Shown here: positions 22,278-34,381 of the stretch, piece after piece
How positions within the stretch are numbered: the first letter of the stretch is position 1
How the letters are laid out: every line of letters begins with the position of its first letter
The notes under the pieces: generated by a model
Told to the model about the DNA's origin: nothing
The model's input: only the letters and a program-made list of their open reading frames with translations
Database searches by the model: none
NCBI GenBank assembly: GCA_028752905.1
Contig: JAQNBH010000017.1
Coordinates: 32,191,908-32,255,907, forward strand
DNA length: 64,000 nt
Source of the DNA: Cladorhizidae sp. MBARI D1340-BT2
Lineage: Eukaryota; Porifera; Demospongiae; Poecilosclerida; Cladorhizidae
Direction: 5' to 3'
Program-made: the position numbers and the translations under genes

Positions 22278-22740
22278 CTAGAACCCCATTTTTGTCGAGT
22301 GTGGAATATAAGTTGACCCCTAAAAGTGCTTTGAGATTTTTATTCTATTTTATATATTGTGATTCATATTCAGCTTTATTTTTTTCCAAACAAACAATGA
22401 CATAATGTAGATGCCCAGCTATCTCGCTGCAAAATAGTTATTATAACAATTCACAAACTTTTACTTGAAAACTGCGCTAAGTTGCTGCCTCTCAATTATA
22501 CTGTTGGAGCCATCATCAGAACAAACATATTCTAGGGCTTATTTTAATTCTGAATATTAACTCTTCCCACTAGTTTAATCTACAGATCAAATTACAGTGA
22601 ATTTATGCATCTAATCAAACCACAATGTTGGCTGAAATTCTATGACTTAAATTACTGCCATTCCTTAGCTACTCTATGAACACACTTATAAGGTGCCATA
22701 TAATTATGTTGGCACCTTATTCTCATGGATAGACTGAGAA
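22278..22740. other. non-coding stretch at the start of the Ig-receptor locus
   Basis: AT-rich, with no feature recognised. From about 22720 the sequence becomes similar to 31150 and 61390, the zone beside the receptor TM exons. Confidence 0.4.
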
Positions 22741-22744
22741 GGTA

Positions 22745-23060
22745 GTTGCTGAGAATTGCTGATGATGGTCACATTGTAAAAAAGTATTCAAATATTTCAA
22801 TATTACTTTTGCCCTAAAATTTGAATTGACATTCCTGATAGAGGTCTCATAGACTTATCACACAAACCAATGGTCCTCATAATGCTGATGATAAACAAAG
22901 AGAACAGTCAAGCAATGCCCATTACAATGTCGGAATGTTGTTTCCAATTCTTGGAAATGATGAAGGATATAGAGCATCTAGTAGAAACATGGAGAGAGTA
23001 CAATTTCAAGTTAATTATTGAGAAGGTTATTGTATTGTTATTTCAACTGAAAGTTCATTG
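22745..23060 (-). pseudogene. broken copy of the receptor TM exon
   Basis: On the minus strand, 22960-22750 is homologous to the open TM exon at 31498-31302 (shared words such as TTTATCATCAGCATTATGAG and CTCTATCAGGAATG). Several short deletions disrupt the membrane segment. The adjacent 22950-23060 also matches 30945-31100. Confidence 0.7.
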
Positions 23061-23129
23061 AATATAATATAATATAATGAAATGTCTTTTTAAGTAGCTG
23101 AAATCAATGTTTTATTCTTCTTTAGGGAG

Positions 23130-23830
23130 GGTGTGGAGGGGTTGGGAGGTTTATAGTGTCGTCCACTTCAAATTGACTATTAATTCTTGCCAACCCTTCT
23201 GACCGTCCTTCACACTAAATTTGTGCTCTCACAAAGTAAACCCAAGGAAGGTGGAACAACAGGGTTTGGGCCTATAGGCCATAGCTATGCCATGCCACCT
23301 TCAAAGCTTTATAACATCCATAATGGCCAAAAAAAGCAGCAAATGTTATCTTGACCAGGGCAATGACATGGGCGGAATAGACAATGCCATCAGGCCAGGC
23401 CATACACCCAAAGTAGCCACACAGACCAAACTTGGCGTGTTACAACAAGAGGATACTAGGGATTACTAGGGAGGATATTGAGTCCATTAGCCGAGCCCTC
23501 TGGATATGCCATGTTTCTGAAGTTGTCAAATGGTGATAATGGACAAACTAGGACAGACACGACTAGGTTAGGGGGAGTGGGGGGGGGGGGGGGGGGGGGG
23601 GGGGGGAGAAGTGGTCATAGGCAGATGATGGCCATGCCCCCTGGACATGACCTGCCCACAAATAACCATAACAGACATAACAGGGCAGACCGCTACTGTA
23701 ATATTGCCTTTCTTCCGGTCTGTGTTTAGTTTTCTTCAATGGGTGCTCAGGGATAGCAGCTAAAGCCTGACACAGGCACTAGCAAAAGATGGTCCACAGG
23801 GCTATTTTTGTGATTGAAATAAAAGGCTTA
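23130..23830 (+). repeat. dispersed repeat DR1, copy 1
   Basis: About 700 bp that recurs inverted at 32015-32640, in part at 25990-26480, and at the right edge of the window (63885-64000). Diagnostic words are AATTCTTGCCAACCCTTCTG and CCTATAGGCCATAGC. It contains a poly-G run. It has no coding potential; it may be a non-autonomous element or simply part of the duplicated receptor module. Confidence 0.75.
23579..23607. repeat. poly-G tract
   Basis: An almost uninterrupted G run of more than 20 bases within DR1. At the equivalent place of the inverted copy (32206-32221) there is a C run. Confidence 0.9.
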
Positions 23831-23973
23831 TGCCTGCCTGGTGAATGATCATTAAAGTAAATGTCATGGTAGCCTCCACAACTTGCTCTGTCCAAGCTTA
23901 GTCACACATCAAACCACCGTGGAAGCAGTGTAATATTAATATCACAAACACACAAACAATTAAACAATCCCTA

Positions 23974-23994
23974 CCCACACACACATGTACACAT

Positions 23995-24031
<37 letters not shown>

Positions 24032-24032
24032 A
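23974..24032. repeat. (CA)n microsatellite
   Basis: Imperfect then perfect CA dinucleotides. Confidence 0.9.
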
Positions 24033-24156
24033 GCTCACACCCCTATACTAGCCCATTAATTTTCCAAAATGGCTTCCCATAATATTAATTGCTAAAAACC
24101 ACTTCCTGCCTTAACATAATTACTAAAAACAGCCCTCCTTGCCTCACTAACTGACC

Positions 24157-24387
24157 TTATCCTAACTCACATGCTAATCGGAGGTAAGTATACGACTGGG
24201 AGACTGTCGAGTTGTAAGGTCCCACGGTACTCCACTGAATATTGGAAAAATTGAGCAAACTTTTCATAATGTTGGAGTTGTGAACCTCAGTATTTATAGT
24301 CACGCCTTCTGCAACACCAATACTAACACCCACAACAAAGTCATCGCATAACAACTGGGAGTGCAACAAGTAACTCAAGTTAGTCAC
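24157..24387 (-). pseudogene. conserved block, possible Ig-like exon remnant
   Basis: The minus strand reads VVGVSIGVAEGVTINTEVHN, with an acceptor-like GTTGCAG inside. The same block recurs at about 27030-27132/28080-28160 and 43990-44100. VAEGVTI looks like the first strands of an Ig domain, but no cysteine pair can be followed. It is either an eroded Ig exon of the receptor family or a conserved non-coding part of the module. Confidence 0.25.
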
Positions 24388-25654
24388 AATATAACTGACT
24401 TCTATCAGTCACATACAAAGAGGGCTCAGCAACAGGAAACATACACAGACCACATACACACACACTACACACAATATACTAGTATGGGTAGACAGCAACC
24501 ACACAGATTGGTCACCCAGATTATTATTTGCATGAAGGTAGGTGCTGTTTTGTGAAATATGAATGGTCTCTTACTGGTGTTCTATAGAACAGCACCTAGT
24601 CTGACCCACCATTTAATATCAGGTAAAGTGGTACCAGACACGCCATGCACACCAAGGATGCATTCTGACTATTATTCAGTTCAAGATTACTATCTTCCAA
24701 AGAAGCCACAGGAAAAGATGCAGACAACTAGCATCTCTGGCTATGTGACCATTTCCTTTATAAAACTAAAAGCTACAGCTTCAGCAGCCACATCTATATT
24801 AAAAATCCATAAATTCCCAGAATGAGTCTGACTGGAAACTAGATATGATATCCTTTTTAAAACTTACTAGTACAAGAATCATTCCAAAATCGTTTAGGGT
24901 AATTTCTCTACAACCCTTTATATATCAAGAACTGAGAAGCTCCACTCCATGGTGGTTTGGCAGGTCTAGCACACACCAGACCACTTTTTAGACTGGTTTG
25001 GCATTGCCAGACTATTTTTGTGGAATTCATTTTGTATGTTGTTAAGCATTTAAAAAAGTTGGTGATAAGGTGTGGCCTATAATATTAAAATACGCTACCT
25101 TTGAATACACTAAAACATAGATGTTCTCCAAATCACTCAGAGATGGAGTCTCCCCCTGGTATATATGACTGAAAAAATCTGGAGCCATAGCTGAAACAGG
25201 ATCCTCATCTCATTAGCTACTGCATATGGTTACACTGTATCAATTCGGGCTTGGTGACATTGGAAACACACATCCACTGGCAAGAGTCTCAGTATCAGTG
25301 AATGTTTCCTCCAAATAGCCAACTTATATAAAGCCAACATATATTTCATCTTAACTCACTTCAACTACTAAAGAGAACAGTTGTTAAAAATTTGAGTTGT
25401 TATTATTAGGTCAAACAAGACAAAATTACCTACAGAATGGAACTGAATAAGCTCTTAAATGTGTTCCAAACAAAATATGTGAGAGCCTGTTTCTAAGATG
25501 CCATCATAAAAATGACACCGCCAATAATTATAACCTCATCACGCATAACAGTGTCTCTGGCTCACTTGCTAAACCACTTAAGATATAATATCCATAATGA
25601 GATAGATCATCAAACAAATCACAAAATTAAATCCAGTGGGTAATGATCACTTAC
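24388..25654. other. intron-like part of a receptor module copy
   Basis: No open exon. 25090-25330 is similar to 32980-33130, 44760-44900 (inverted) and 54060-54220, so it belongs to the duplicated unit. Confidence 0.5.
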
Positions 25655-25975
25655 CCACAACCTTCACGATACGACGGATTTTGGCAACAGTAATGCTGTT
25701 CTTTAATAAACATTAATAGATGCCACTATCTTTCAATTGGACATGCTTCAGCTGAAGATCATGACTGCGTGTGATTTCTATCTTACCATCAGAAGTGTTG
25801 CCCATAACTGTATCCACATTTGGGATTGAAAAGTTCCACCATTGTAGCTGCATGATGTTAGATGCATTGCAGGAGAACGTGTGGGACTCTCCAATTCCAA
25901 TGGTGATATTGGTGTTGTTTACATGCACTGTTGTTTACATGCACTGTTATTTGAAGTTGAATGTTAGCACTTGAG
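25655..25975 (-). pseudogene. broken copy of receptor Ig2 exon
   Basis: Homologous to the open exon 33780-33445: NITIGIGESHTFSCNASNI and ITRSHDLQLKHVQLKDSGIY are retained, with donor GTAAGT at 25654. A 16-bp tandem duplication (GTGCATGTAAACAACA) shifts the frame near its start. A TAA replaces the codon before the second Ig cysteine. The usual acceptor region is also altered. Confidence 0.85.
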
Positions 25976-25989
25976 GGGATAGGGGTTAA

Positions 25990-26480
25990 TCGGCCAGTGT
26001 TACAACTTGGGCAGGGTTCAGGCCCATAAGCCAAGTCCCTTGGCCATGCCATGCCATCAAAGCTTTAAAACATCCACAATGACTAAACTAGGGCAGATAT
26101 AAGCAACAAGGTGTCACTTGACCAAGGGAAAGTCATGGGCAGTTTAGACCATGCACCCTGGCCATACCATATTGGCAAAATGGCCATAAAGACCAGACTT
26201 TACAATGGTAGATTAGATTATCTCAATTAGAGGGAAAGTATAGGCAGGATATTGAGCCCATAAGCAAAGCCCCATGCATATGCCATGTTCCTGTGGGAGG
26301 AGGGTATGGGTAATTCAATAAGGTGAAAGAAAACCGGCAGAAGTTTTGGCTCACAAGGCCTAAAAATAGCCCTAGTGGCCAAACTAGCCACTGTAATATT
26401 CCTAGTGGCCTTTTGGGTTTCATTGTGTCAAGGGATGTTCAGGAATAGGGCTAGCAAAAGCCATCCTCAAAAATGTTCAC
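25990..26480 (+). repeat. dispersed repeat DR1, copy 2 (shortened)
   Basis: Similar to 23280-23830, including the words AAGCTTTAAAACATCCA and CCATAAGCAAAGCCC. Diverged, with internal losses. Confidence 0.6.
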
Positions 26481-26580
26481 TTTTGTGACATAAAAGACAC
26501 CAGAATAATAGATGCCATGAGCCTCCACAACCAGCCGTGTACAAGATTACTCACTCACCAAAGCACCCAACAAGTGGTGG

Positions 26581-26645
26581 CTACATACACACACACACGC
26601 ACACACAAACACACACAAAACACACACACACATGCACACACACAT
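26581..26645. repeat. (CA)n microsatellite
   Basis: Imperfect CA array. Confidence 0.9.
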
Positions 26646-27132
26646 TGTATCTCCAAAATGAGTAGCTGCCATAGCAAAGTAAAACTAACACTGACTAGCA
26701 GACAAACTATGATAGAGCATGCAGCTGCATCTGATGTCATGTGAGATGTGGTTTACATTGATTGTCATGTAATGTGCTGATAATTGGTCTGATAATAATT
26801 GTCAGACAAATCTAAGGCCAAATGATGCAAAGGCCAAAACCTTTGCAACCTTTGCAATTCCTCCGGCCCTGCGTATATATTAATTACTAAAAGCCATTTC
26901 CTGCCAAACCATAATGATTACTAAAAACATCCCCTTTCTGCCTCCATAGCTTACCCAGCCTAACTGACCTGCTGATTAGAGATAAGTGGGGGTCTGGGAG
27001 ATATGGCCATGCACATTGATAGCCATACAGGTGCAATGTCACGTGGCACTCCCCAGCACCTTGTCAAACTTGAGCTCACTAGTCATATTGGTGGAGTTGT
27101 GCACCACAGTAGTTATAGTCATGCCTTCTGCA
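26646..27132. other. non-coding part of a receptor module copy
   Basis: It ends at the insertion site of the 947-bp element. 27000-27132 matches 24180-24325 and 43960-44060. No open exon. Confidence 0.45.
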
Positions 27133-28079
27133 CAGTAGGGTTCAATTAAATTTGATGTGACAAGTTAACTAATTAATTAAAATAAATTCAAAATGACAGT
27201 TTAACTAAACAATTCAACTAAAATTGACATGACAAGTCAACTAAAATGAACTAATTTTGAATTAAATAAAGAGACCATAAGATTTGAATTTTTTTAAGGC
27301 AAGTCCGTTCGTTTCATTTTCATTTTCGTTTTTCCCATTTCCTTGGAAGTGGGCTTTGAAAACTCTATTTGAGGGCTTTGAAAACTCTATTTGAGGACCT
27401 TTTCAGTTTCACCGGACCACCTTATGTTTGGGGCACTGGGTTGACACACACTAACACACACACACATTGTTACTGCTATTTACTTGTTAGCATTATTAAT
27501 ACTATTAAAGTCCATTCCGCGTTCACTTGTCACTTAGAAAAATCAGTATAACTTTCTAATTATCCAATCCTGTTCAATATTTCGATGACCAGAGTGACGA
27601 TCGTGTGTTGACCAATCCAGCCAATTTTCCATGAGATACAGTCCATTCTGTGCGATCGCTTTTCCTGCTGAATGAAAAAGGGGGGGAGTTATTAGAAACT
27701 GACTGACAGTAACATAAATGGCAAGTCTTGATGAAGGCTGAAAAATTGTAAAAACAAACAAACAACACCTCTGTACTATTGCCGGCTGTCAGCCAGATGT
27801 TGATGGCAACACTGCTTTGCCTATAGGCTATAAATATCATTGGAAAGCTCAGAGAATGAGCTACCTTTTGAGATCAAAACCATTCAAAATGGATGAAGCA
27901 TTAAATTGGGGACCACAAATATGGTCTATGCCTCCTTAATTCAAGTTTAATTCAACTTTGAATTAATGGACCTCAAAAACCAGTTTAAATAAATAAAATG
28001 ACTGTGACAAACTAACTAAACCAGTTGAATTAAATATACCCAAATGACAGTCCAACTTTGAATTAATTGAACCCCACTG
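27133..28079. mobile_element. non-autonomous hAT-type element with 8-bp target duplication
   Basis: The termini CAGTAGGGTTCAATTAA (left) and TTAATTGAACCCCACTG (right) are inverted repeats with one mismatch. CTTCTGCA flanks both sides (27125-27132 and 28080-28087). Paralogous sites at about 24309 and 44046 have this 8-mer once with no insert, so this is an empty-site-proven insertion. The 947-bp interior encodes nothing recognisable; it has a short tandem repeat at 27355-27396 (GGGCTTTGAAAACTCTATTT). Confidence 0.93.
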
Positions 28080-28354
28080 CTTCTGCAACACCAATATTAA
28101 CACCCACAACAAAGCCATCATTGTAGCAACTGGGAGTTCAACAAGTAACTCAATTTAGTCAGAAATGACTTCTCTCAATCACACACAAGAGGATTAAAAA
28201 TAGAACACAACGCAATTCAAATATCAGGGTTCCACAATTCAAATACCAGGGTGCCACAATTTTGGTAGGCCTGGCAATCTCTCTACCACTTTTTAAGATG
28301 TCTGGGATTACCAGACTACTTTATGTGGAATTAATTTTGGATGAGTTAAGATTT

Positions 28355-28760
28355 AGAAAAGGTGTGCAGTCTATCCTTTTAAAGCATGCCACCTTTGAAG
28401 ACACTAAATATAGATGTCCTCCAGACCAATTTGAAGAGGAGGAATTACCCCTGGTACATAGGATTAAAGTTTTTTGGGGATAATCTGAAAAAGCTAGAGT
28501 CACAGCTGAAATAAGATCCTTATACCATGGTTGCACTATAGAGGATTCATAGTGAGTTGTGTGCAGCCTATCCTTTTAAGCATGCCACCTTTGAAGACAC
28601 TAAATATAGATGTCCTCCAGACCACTTTGAAGAGGAGGAATTACCCCTGGTACATAGGATTAAAGTTTTTTGGGGATAATCTGAAAAATCTAGAGTCACA
28701 GCTGAAATAAGATACTTATACCACTCTATAATATGGTTGCACTGTAGAGGATTCATAGTC
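28355..28760. repeat. ~205-bp tandem duplication
   Basis: 28355-28556 and 28559-28760 are nearly identical (both have GAAGAGGAGGAATTACCCCT). The same sequence occurs once in other modules (inverted at about 44730-44930), so the doubling is local. Confidence 0.9.
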
Positions 28761-28930
28761 AGTTGCAGAGTTAAGCCTTGGTGGATTAAGCTGCATAAAT
28801 TTGGTTACACTTCTGATAATCACAATTATGCTGAAAAATAGTTACTGATGAAAAATTGTGCTTACATACATTTCCAAGTTTGATTGATTTCCTAAAACAA
28901 AGCTTAGTACTTACAGATTTTCTGTTACAG

Positions 28931-29044
28931 AACAGTACAACTGCAGGAAATCACAATGTTACTGTAATATGTACCTACTCTTCAAGGATGATTGAAAAAC
29001 AGACTTTTATGTGCGCTATTTCAGGATCAATACCCCAAATATAA
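28931..29044 (+). CDS. candidate Ig-like exon of a second, opposite-strand receptor gene
   Basis: Acceptor TTTCTGTTACAG precedes an open frame with HNVTVICTYSSRMIEKQTFM and a second Cys (CAISGS), a pattern like the B-to-C region of a V-type Ig domain. It ends at a stop after 38 codons. A broken copy lies at about 46160-46270. A possible partner exon is the block at 29440-29520. It is on the strand opposite to the main receptor gene. Confidence 0.3.
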   Translation, partial: NSTTAGNHNVTVICTYSSRMIEKQTFMCAISGSIPQI

Positions 29045-29439
29045 ATATGTTTGTGAATTATTTGAGAAAACCTGGTTCATTGAAAACAAAAAAAGACGAA
29101 AAATAGGATAGTAAAAGGATAGGAAATGAGATAGAAATTCAAGCATTATCTGCCAAGGCCTGTTACTAGGCTTAGTTTGAAGTATATGATTTGTGACAGT
29201 GTGTTCCTATTATGATCTTGAGCAAATTCAGTGGAATTTTCAATTTACTCATAAAACACTGTTAAGACTAAGTCCTTGTCAGTTTCTGCCATGATCTACC
29301 CTTGAGCACTTAAAGAGAAAGATAAGCTCACTCATAGAATAGTGTTTTTCCTCTCATCAAGGGAAGCTGCTTCCAAGTATTATTAACAATATTCTTTCAC
29401 AACCTTTTCCCTCATTTACTACTCCATTTCATATTTAAA

Positions 29440-29520
29440 TTGACACAAATCATAGAAGCAGTTCACGATCCTGTGGTAGATCTCCAAGATATTAATTGGT
29501 TGGCTGTGTTATCATCTGCG
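29440..29520 (+). pseudogene. diverged copy of conserved block Y
   Basis: Matches 58150-58250 (+) and 50860-50760 (-) in words such as GTAGATCTCC and AATTGGTTGGCTGTGTTA, with a gap. See the entries at 58138 and 50760. Confidence 0.4.
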
Positions 29521-31118
29521 TGATATTTATTTTTATTATTTGGTATGTTTTCTGAATTAACTGATAATGATGTTAACAAGGGAAAATTATGTATCATGGA
29601 GTTTTCGGTTTCTTATTTTGTGGAGTGTTATTCTGTATCCTACTATCGTTGATACCTTTAGAGAAGCATAGGGTGACATGCAGACGGCTGGGAATGGTTA
29701 TCAAACAAGGTATTTTGATAGTATAAATTTGATCAAAAACTTAGAAAATCACTAAATCTAATTTGGATAATTCGTCATAAAGTTGTACTGATAAGTATCA
29801 CATCAAAATGGACTAATTCATTCATTCTGCTAATGCAGTCGTCAAATTAGTAAGTGCAGCCAATTTGGTTTGCTTACTTTGAACGAGAACCGTTCACCTT
29901 TTAACATTATTGTGCACTTAATTGGTGTTATATGCAAGTCCATATCATAGAATTTCAGGTTAGTATCAGGTTATAGATGCACACTTGTACTTATCATGAA
30001 GGAAACAAATAAGGACCACACATTGGCATATTGCATCACCTGCTTCCTTATACTAGGCTCTGCATCACTTGCTTATGGCTATTTCACCACATGTTGGATA
30101 AAGGATTTATATTTGACTAAATTTATCACTGATTTTAATGTTTACCAATTCAGGTTGACTGTTTTTCATTCAGTTCAGGAAACATTCCAATTCACCAGCT
30201 ATCCTACTGCTCATTAGATTTGATGGACTCTGTTGTAAAGGAACTAAGATATTATGATTCTTTGTAAATCATCATTGCTTGAGAAACTTTAGTTAAGTAG
30301 AATAGGCAATATTCCATCTCTCAAACATTGACAAGATCGAGTCTTAGGTATATAAAAGAGCACATTATGTTTTATAAAACAGTTACCTTATATGTCAATA
30401 AAAATCAAGATACAATGACAAACTTCTTATAGATCCAAACACTTACAAACTGTTAAATTTCCTACAGAGAGTCCAGCCAAGTTTTAGTTTTTCTCCATTG
30501 AAAATGCTACATATACTCTATGCTAATTATATCACCATTCATCTGCCAAAATTGTAGAATGAATAGCAATGTAAATAATGGTCACATTATACTGTTTTGA
30601 AGTGGTTAATTTAGGATATACCAGAGCAGACAAACAGATATGATTGCTGAGTCTTTTTTTCTTGCCTTTTGTAATATCAGGGAGTGCATTTGAGCCCTAT
30701 ATTACCACCCTCTTTAGAGTATGCACATTTTCAAGCATTGGACTTTGAATTCAAGTTTTGTCATGTTTGTCACACTTACTAGATTATTGCAATAACATTT
30801 TTGTCTCTTCATCAATATTTTTTCCTCTCCAGGATTGATTCCTCAGCTAAGACAAAAGATGATTGAAGAAACTAAAACATTTCTTTAACATATTTTTGAT
30901 GCAACTTGTAACAAATGCAAAATTATATAACATTATGACAATGACCTGTTCAATAATCATTACTCTCTCAATATTTCGAGTAGATGCTCAAGGAAGTCTA
31001 GAGCGTCTAATCGAAACATCAAGGGGTTAAAAATCATAGTTTATTATTGACAAACTCATTGTAATTTCATTATGTCAACTAAGAGTTCATTGAGAGATTA
31101 TAGAGGAGGAAGAAACTG
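29521..31118. other. non-coding, directly repeated at 60180-61270
   Basis: 29840-31118 is similar in the same orientation to 60180-61270 (for example CACTTGTACTTATCATGAAG and CATTTGTACTTATCATGGAG). No open exon was recognised. Confidence 0.55.
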
Positions 31119-31498
31119 TTAGTGAGTTGATGGATGAAATTTGGTCACTGCTACTCCCCATATTATTAGGTGACACACATGTTGGAAGTAGTTGCTGAGA
31201 ATTGGACAGATCCTGCCATTCCGTTGGTGAGAATCTCTATTATACAAACATAGTAACAAATTATTCAAACAGGCCAGTATTACATTTGTCCTGAAATTTA
31301 CCTTTTCATGAATTAACATTCCTGATAGAGATCTGTATTTCGTTATAGATTTATTAACTTTAACACATAATGCAATGATGCTGATGATAAGCAAACAGAG
31401 TACAGCAATGCCAATCACAATGTAGAAATAATATGGAAGGTTGTTGTTTCCACTTCCTTTAGATGAAGTCATTCTGAAGAAAGTCGTACTTGTGTTAC
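31119..31498 (-). CDS. Ig-receptor transmembrane and cytoplasmic exon
   Basis: Acceptor GTTTCAG lies just above 31498. The exon enters at phase 1 and encodes a short stem (GNTSTTFFRMTSSKGSGNNN), a membrane helix (YYFYIVIGIAVLCLLIISII) and a basic start of the tail (KVNKSITKYRSLSGMLIHEK). A GTAAAT donor follows the last Lys codon (exon end 31302, phase 0). Reading on without splicing gives a further 61 residues to a stop at 31119. The copy at 61.5 kb is also open past the same point with similar residues (NFRTNVIL/TFRTNVIL), so the read-through may be the real C-terminus. This would anchor the receptor in the plasma membrane, type I orientation. Confidence 0.65.
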
Positions 31499-31868
31499 CT
31501 GAAACAATAAAAATGTTATTTACCAGTAAACAGGACTAAAGCATATATAAGTCTATTTATTTTAACACATGCCAACACTGGATTTTTAGCTCTACTTGGC
31601 AAGTACACCGCAGAGCCTACGTACTAATGTAAGATTATCAGGCACTTTATTATTTCTCAATTTAAATCATGTTTCCTCTCTGCATAGCTTTTAGTAGCTT
31701 CTGTAAGTGGTAGCCATAATTATGAAATCAATGGTTTATTCCCTATTAGGGAGCAGCCCCCACTTCAAATTGACTATCTCTCCATCCCTTCAGTTTTCCC
31801 ATCTGTCTGTCTAATTTGCTCAAATGGTGCTCTCACAAAGAAAGGTTGATTTACACTTATCCTCTCTG

Positions 31869-31870
<2 letters not shown>

Positions 31871-31903
<33 letters not shown>
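31871..31903. repeat. (GT)n microsatellite
   Basis: About 16 GT units. Confidence 0.95.
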
Positions 31904-31904
<1 letters not shown>

Positions 31905-32014
31905 TATTACAGCACTTGCATGATAGGTGACTCGGCTTGGACACAGTAAGTTGTAGGCCATCATGACATTTGCTGACAAGCATAAGCCAATCACATAAGT
32001 GGCCCTGTGGACCA

Positions 32015-32640
32015 TTCTTTATTAGTGCCTGTGGCAGGCTTTAGATGCTACCCCTGAGCACCCATTGAGGACAACTAAACACAGACAGGCAGAAAGGCTG
32101 ATAGCAAGTAGTGGTCTGCCTGTTAGGTCTGTTATGGTTATTTTAATGCTTTGTGGGCATGTGGTGACCAAGGGACATGACTTCCAGCCCCAAAAAGTTG
32201 AGCCAACCCCCCCCCCCCCCCTACTCCCACCAATCATATTTGCCCTATATTGTTTGTCCATTATGACTGTTTGAAAGCTTCTGGGACATGGTATACCCAG
32301 AGGGCTCGGCTTATGGGCCACCTAGTTATCCCTTCTCCCGTGGTTGTATCTCCCCAAGTTTGGTCTTTGGGGATATGGTCTGGCTAAGGGACATCTATTC
32401 CACCCATGTCACTCCCCTGGTCAAGTTACCACTTGTTGCTTCTAGTTTGGATGTTTTAAAGCTTTGAAGGCATGGCATAGCCATGGGCTATAGGTCCAAA
32501 CTCTCTTGTTCCACCTTCCCTGGGTTTTCTCTGTGAGAGCACAAATTTAGTCAGACGGGCAGACAGACGGGTTGGCAAGAATTAATAGTCAATTTGAAGT
32601 GGAGGTCGCTATAAACCTCCCAACCCCTCCAGCCTCCCTA
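32015..32640 (-). repeat. dispersed repeat DR1, copy 3 (inverted)
   Basis: Reverse complement of 23130-23830, including a C run at 32206-32221. It lies in the intron between the TM and Ig2 exons, where copy 1 also lies relative to its TM exon. Confidence 0.75.
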
Positions 32641-33444
32641 AAGAAGAATAAAACATTGATTTCATAATTATAGCTACCTCTTGCAGAAGTTTTCTGTGCA
32701 GAGAAGAAATTTTTTCAATTGAGTCGAGGGCCCAATAATCCTACATTGGTATGTAAGTTAGTGTAGTGGCTGTGGTTTATATAATACATTTGTCAATGAT
32801 CTTTATGTGCAAGATTATTTCATAGCCATAGTATATTTATTACCATGTACTGTATAGCTACTTAGATAATTTAGTTAATATTTATTTTTTATGTTAGTTG
32901 TTATTGTTATAATGCTTAGTTTACTTTTGTAGCTATTGTATAGGCTAAGCCAAATATAATGTAGTACATATGACTAAAAAAGGTGGAATTACCATGAAAC
33001 AGGATCCTTAGCTCATTAGCTATACACTCCATATGGTTACACTGTGTCAACTCATGCTTGGTCACATTGGGAACACACCCACTGGCAGCATCATTAAATG
33101 TTTCCTCCAAATACCCAACTCATGTAAAGCCAACATATATTTCATCTCAATCAGTTATAGTGAAAGAGCCCAGTTATCAAATATTGGAGTGGTTATTATT
33201 AAGTCAAAGAAGACAAAATTACCTACAGAATGGAACTCTTAAATCTATTCTAATTGGGAGGCTTTTACAAAGATGCCATCACAAAAAATACACCGCCAAT
33301 AATTATAACCTCATCACACACAATGTCTCTCAATTGCTAAATCACTTCAGATATAAAATTAAAAAATCATCTCCGTCATGAGATAGATCATCAAACAAAT
33401 CACAAAATTAAAACTAGACTAAGCACTGGGTGATGACCACTTAC

Positions 33445-33780
33445 CCACAACATTCAGGATATGACGGACTTCGACAAGCATAATGTTGTTTATTAATAAA
33501 CATTGATAGATGCCACTATCATTCAACTGGATATGCCTCAGCTGAAGATCATGATTGCGTGTGATTTCTATCCTGCCATCAGAAGTGTTGCCCAGAACTG
33601 TGTCCACATTTGGGCTGGAAAAGTGGGACCATTGTATCTGCACGATGTTAGATGCATTGCAGGAAAACGTGTGGGACTCTCCAACTCCAATGGTGATATT
33701 GGTGTTGTCTACATGCACTATTATTGGAAGTCGAATGTTAGCAGAGATGGCATTAGAGGTTAGAGATAGAGCGCCAAAAC
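33445..33780 (-). CDS. Ig-receptor exon Ig2 (open)
   Basis: Acceptor CTGTCCCACAG precedes 33780 and donor GTAAGT follows 33445. The exon is 336 nt, phase 1 at both ends, which is classical for Ig exons. It encodes one Ig domain: ITIGVGESHTFSCNASNIVQ (first Cys), QWSHFSS (core Trp) and LNDSGIYQCLL (D-x-G-x-Y-x-C, second Cys), ending LVEVRHILNVV. The extracellular domain has several N-glycosylation sites (NTNIT, CNASN, GNTSD). Broken or divergent copies are at 25655, 51471 and 54573. This is the only Ig2 copy free of stops. Confidence 0.8.
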
Positions 33781-33860
33781 CTGTGGGACAGGGTGATTAA
33801 TATGACAACAAATAATAGCTGCCTCAAATAGCTCATATACCTGTAGGTTTAGATATCTGT

Positions 33861-33870
33861 TTGGTGTGCA

Positions 33871-33909
<39 letters not shown>

Positions 33910-33931
33910 AGTGTGTAGTGTGTGTGCATGT
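33861..33931. repeat. (GT)n microsatellite
   Basis: GT-rich array between exons Ig1 and Ig2. Equivalent arrays occur in the other modules (51310, 54963, 57591). Confidence 0.9.
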
Positions 33932-34381
33932 ATTTGTGCATTTGGTGTGTGGTGTGTCTTGGGTGTAGGAGGGTAGGCAATCCCCTTTAACAGAACTCCC
34001 TTTCTCCTCCCCCTCTAGATGTGAGGGAAATAATACATTATTATTAGCATGCAACATTGTCATTTGAAATAGTGGGTGGATTTTTTTGACATACTAAGCA
34101 TTCCTAGCCCTCTCTGCCACACAACTCCCTCCAACAAATAATCCCCTATGTAATCAATGATATGATACATTCTTACCATATCCTATGTAAATTACTTAAG
34201 AGTATATGCTTCAGCAAATCTGTTCTCACACATATAATTTCATAATACCAAATTTACCCTACTCTTTTCCCTGTAATTTATAAAAATCCTAATATCCAAT
34301 GTCCCCTCAAGACTAGAAATTATGAATATTACTAGATCCACATGACCAACTCTCCCACTCTCATAAAATGGACAAACTCAC

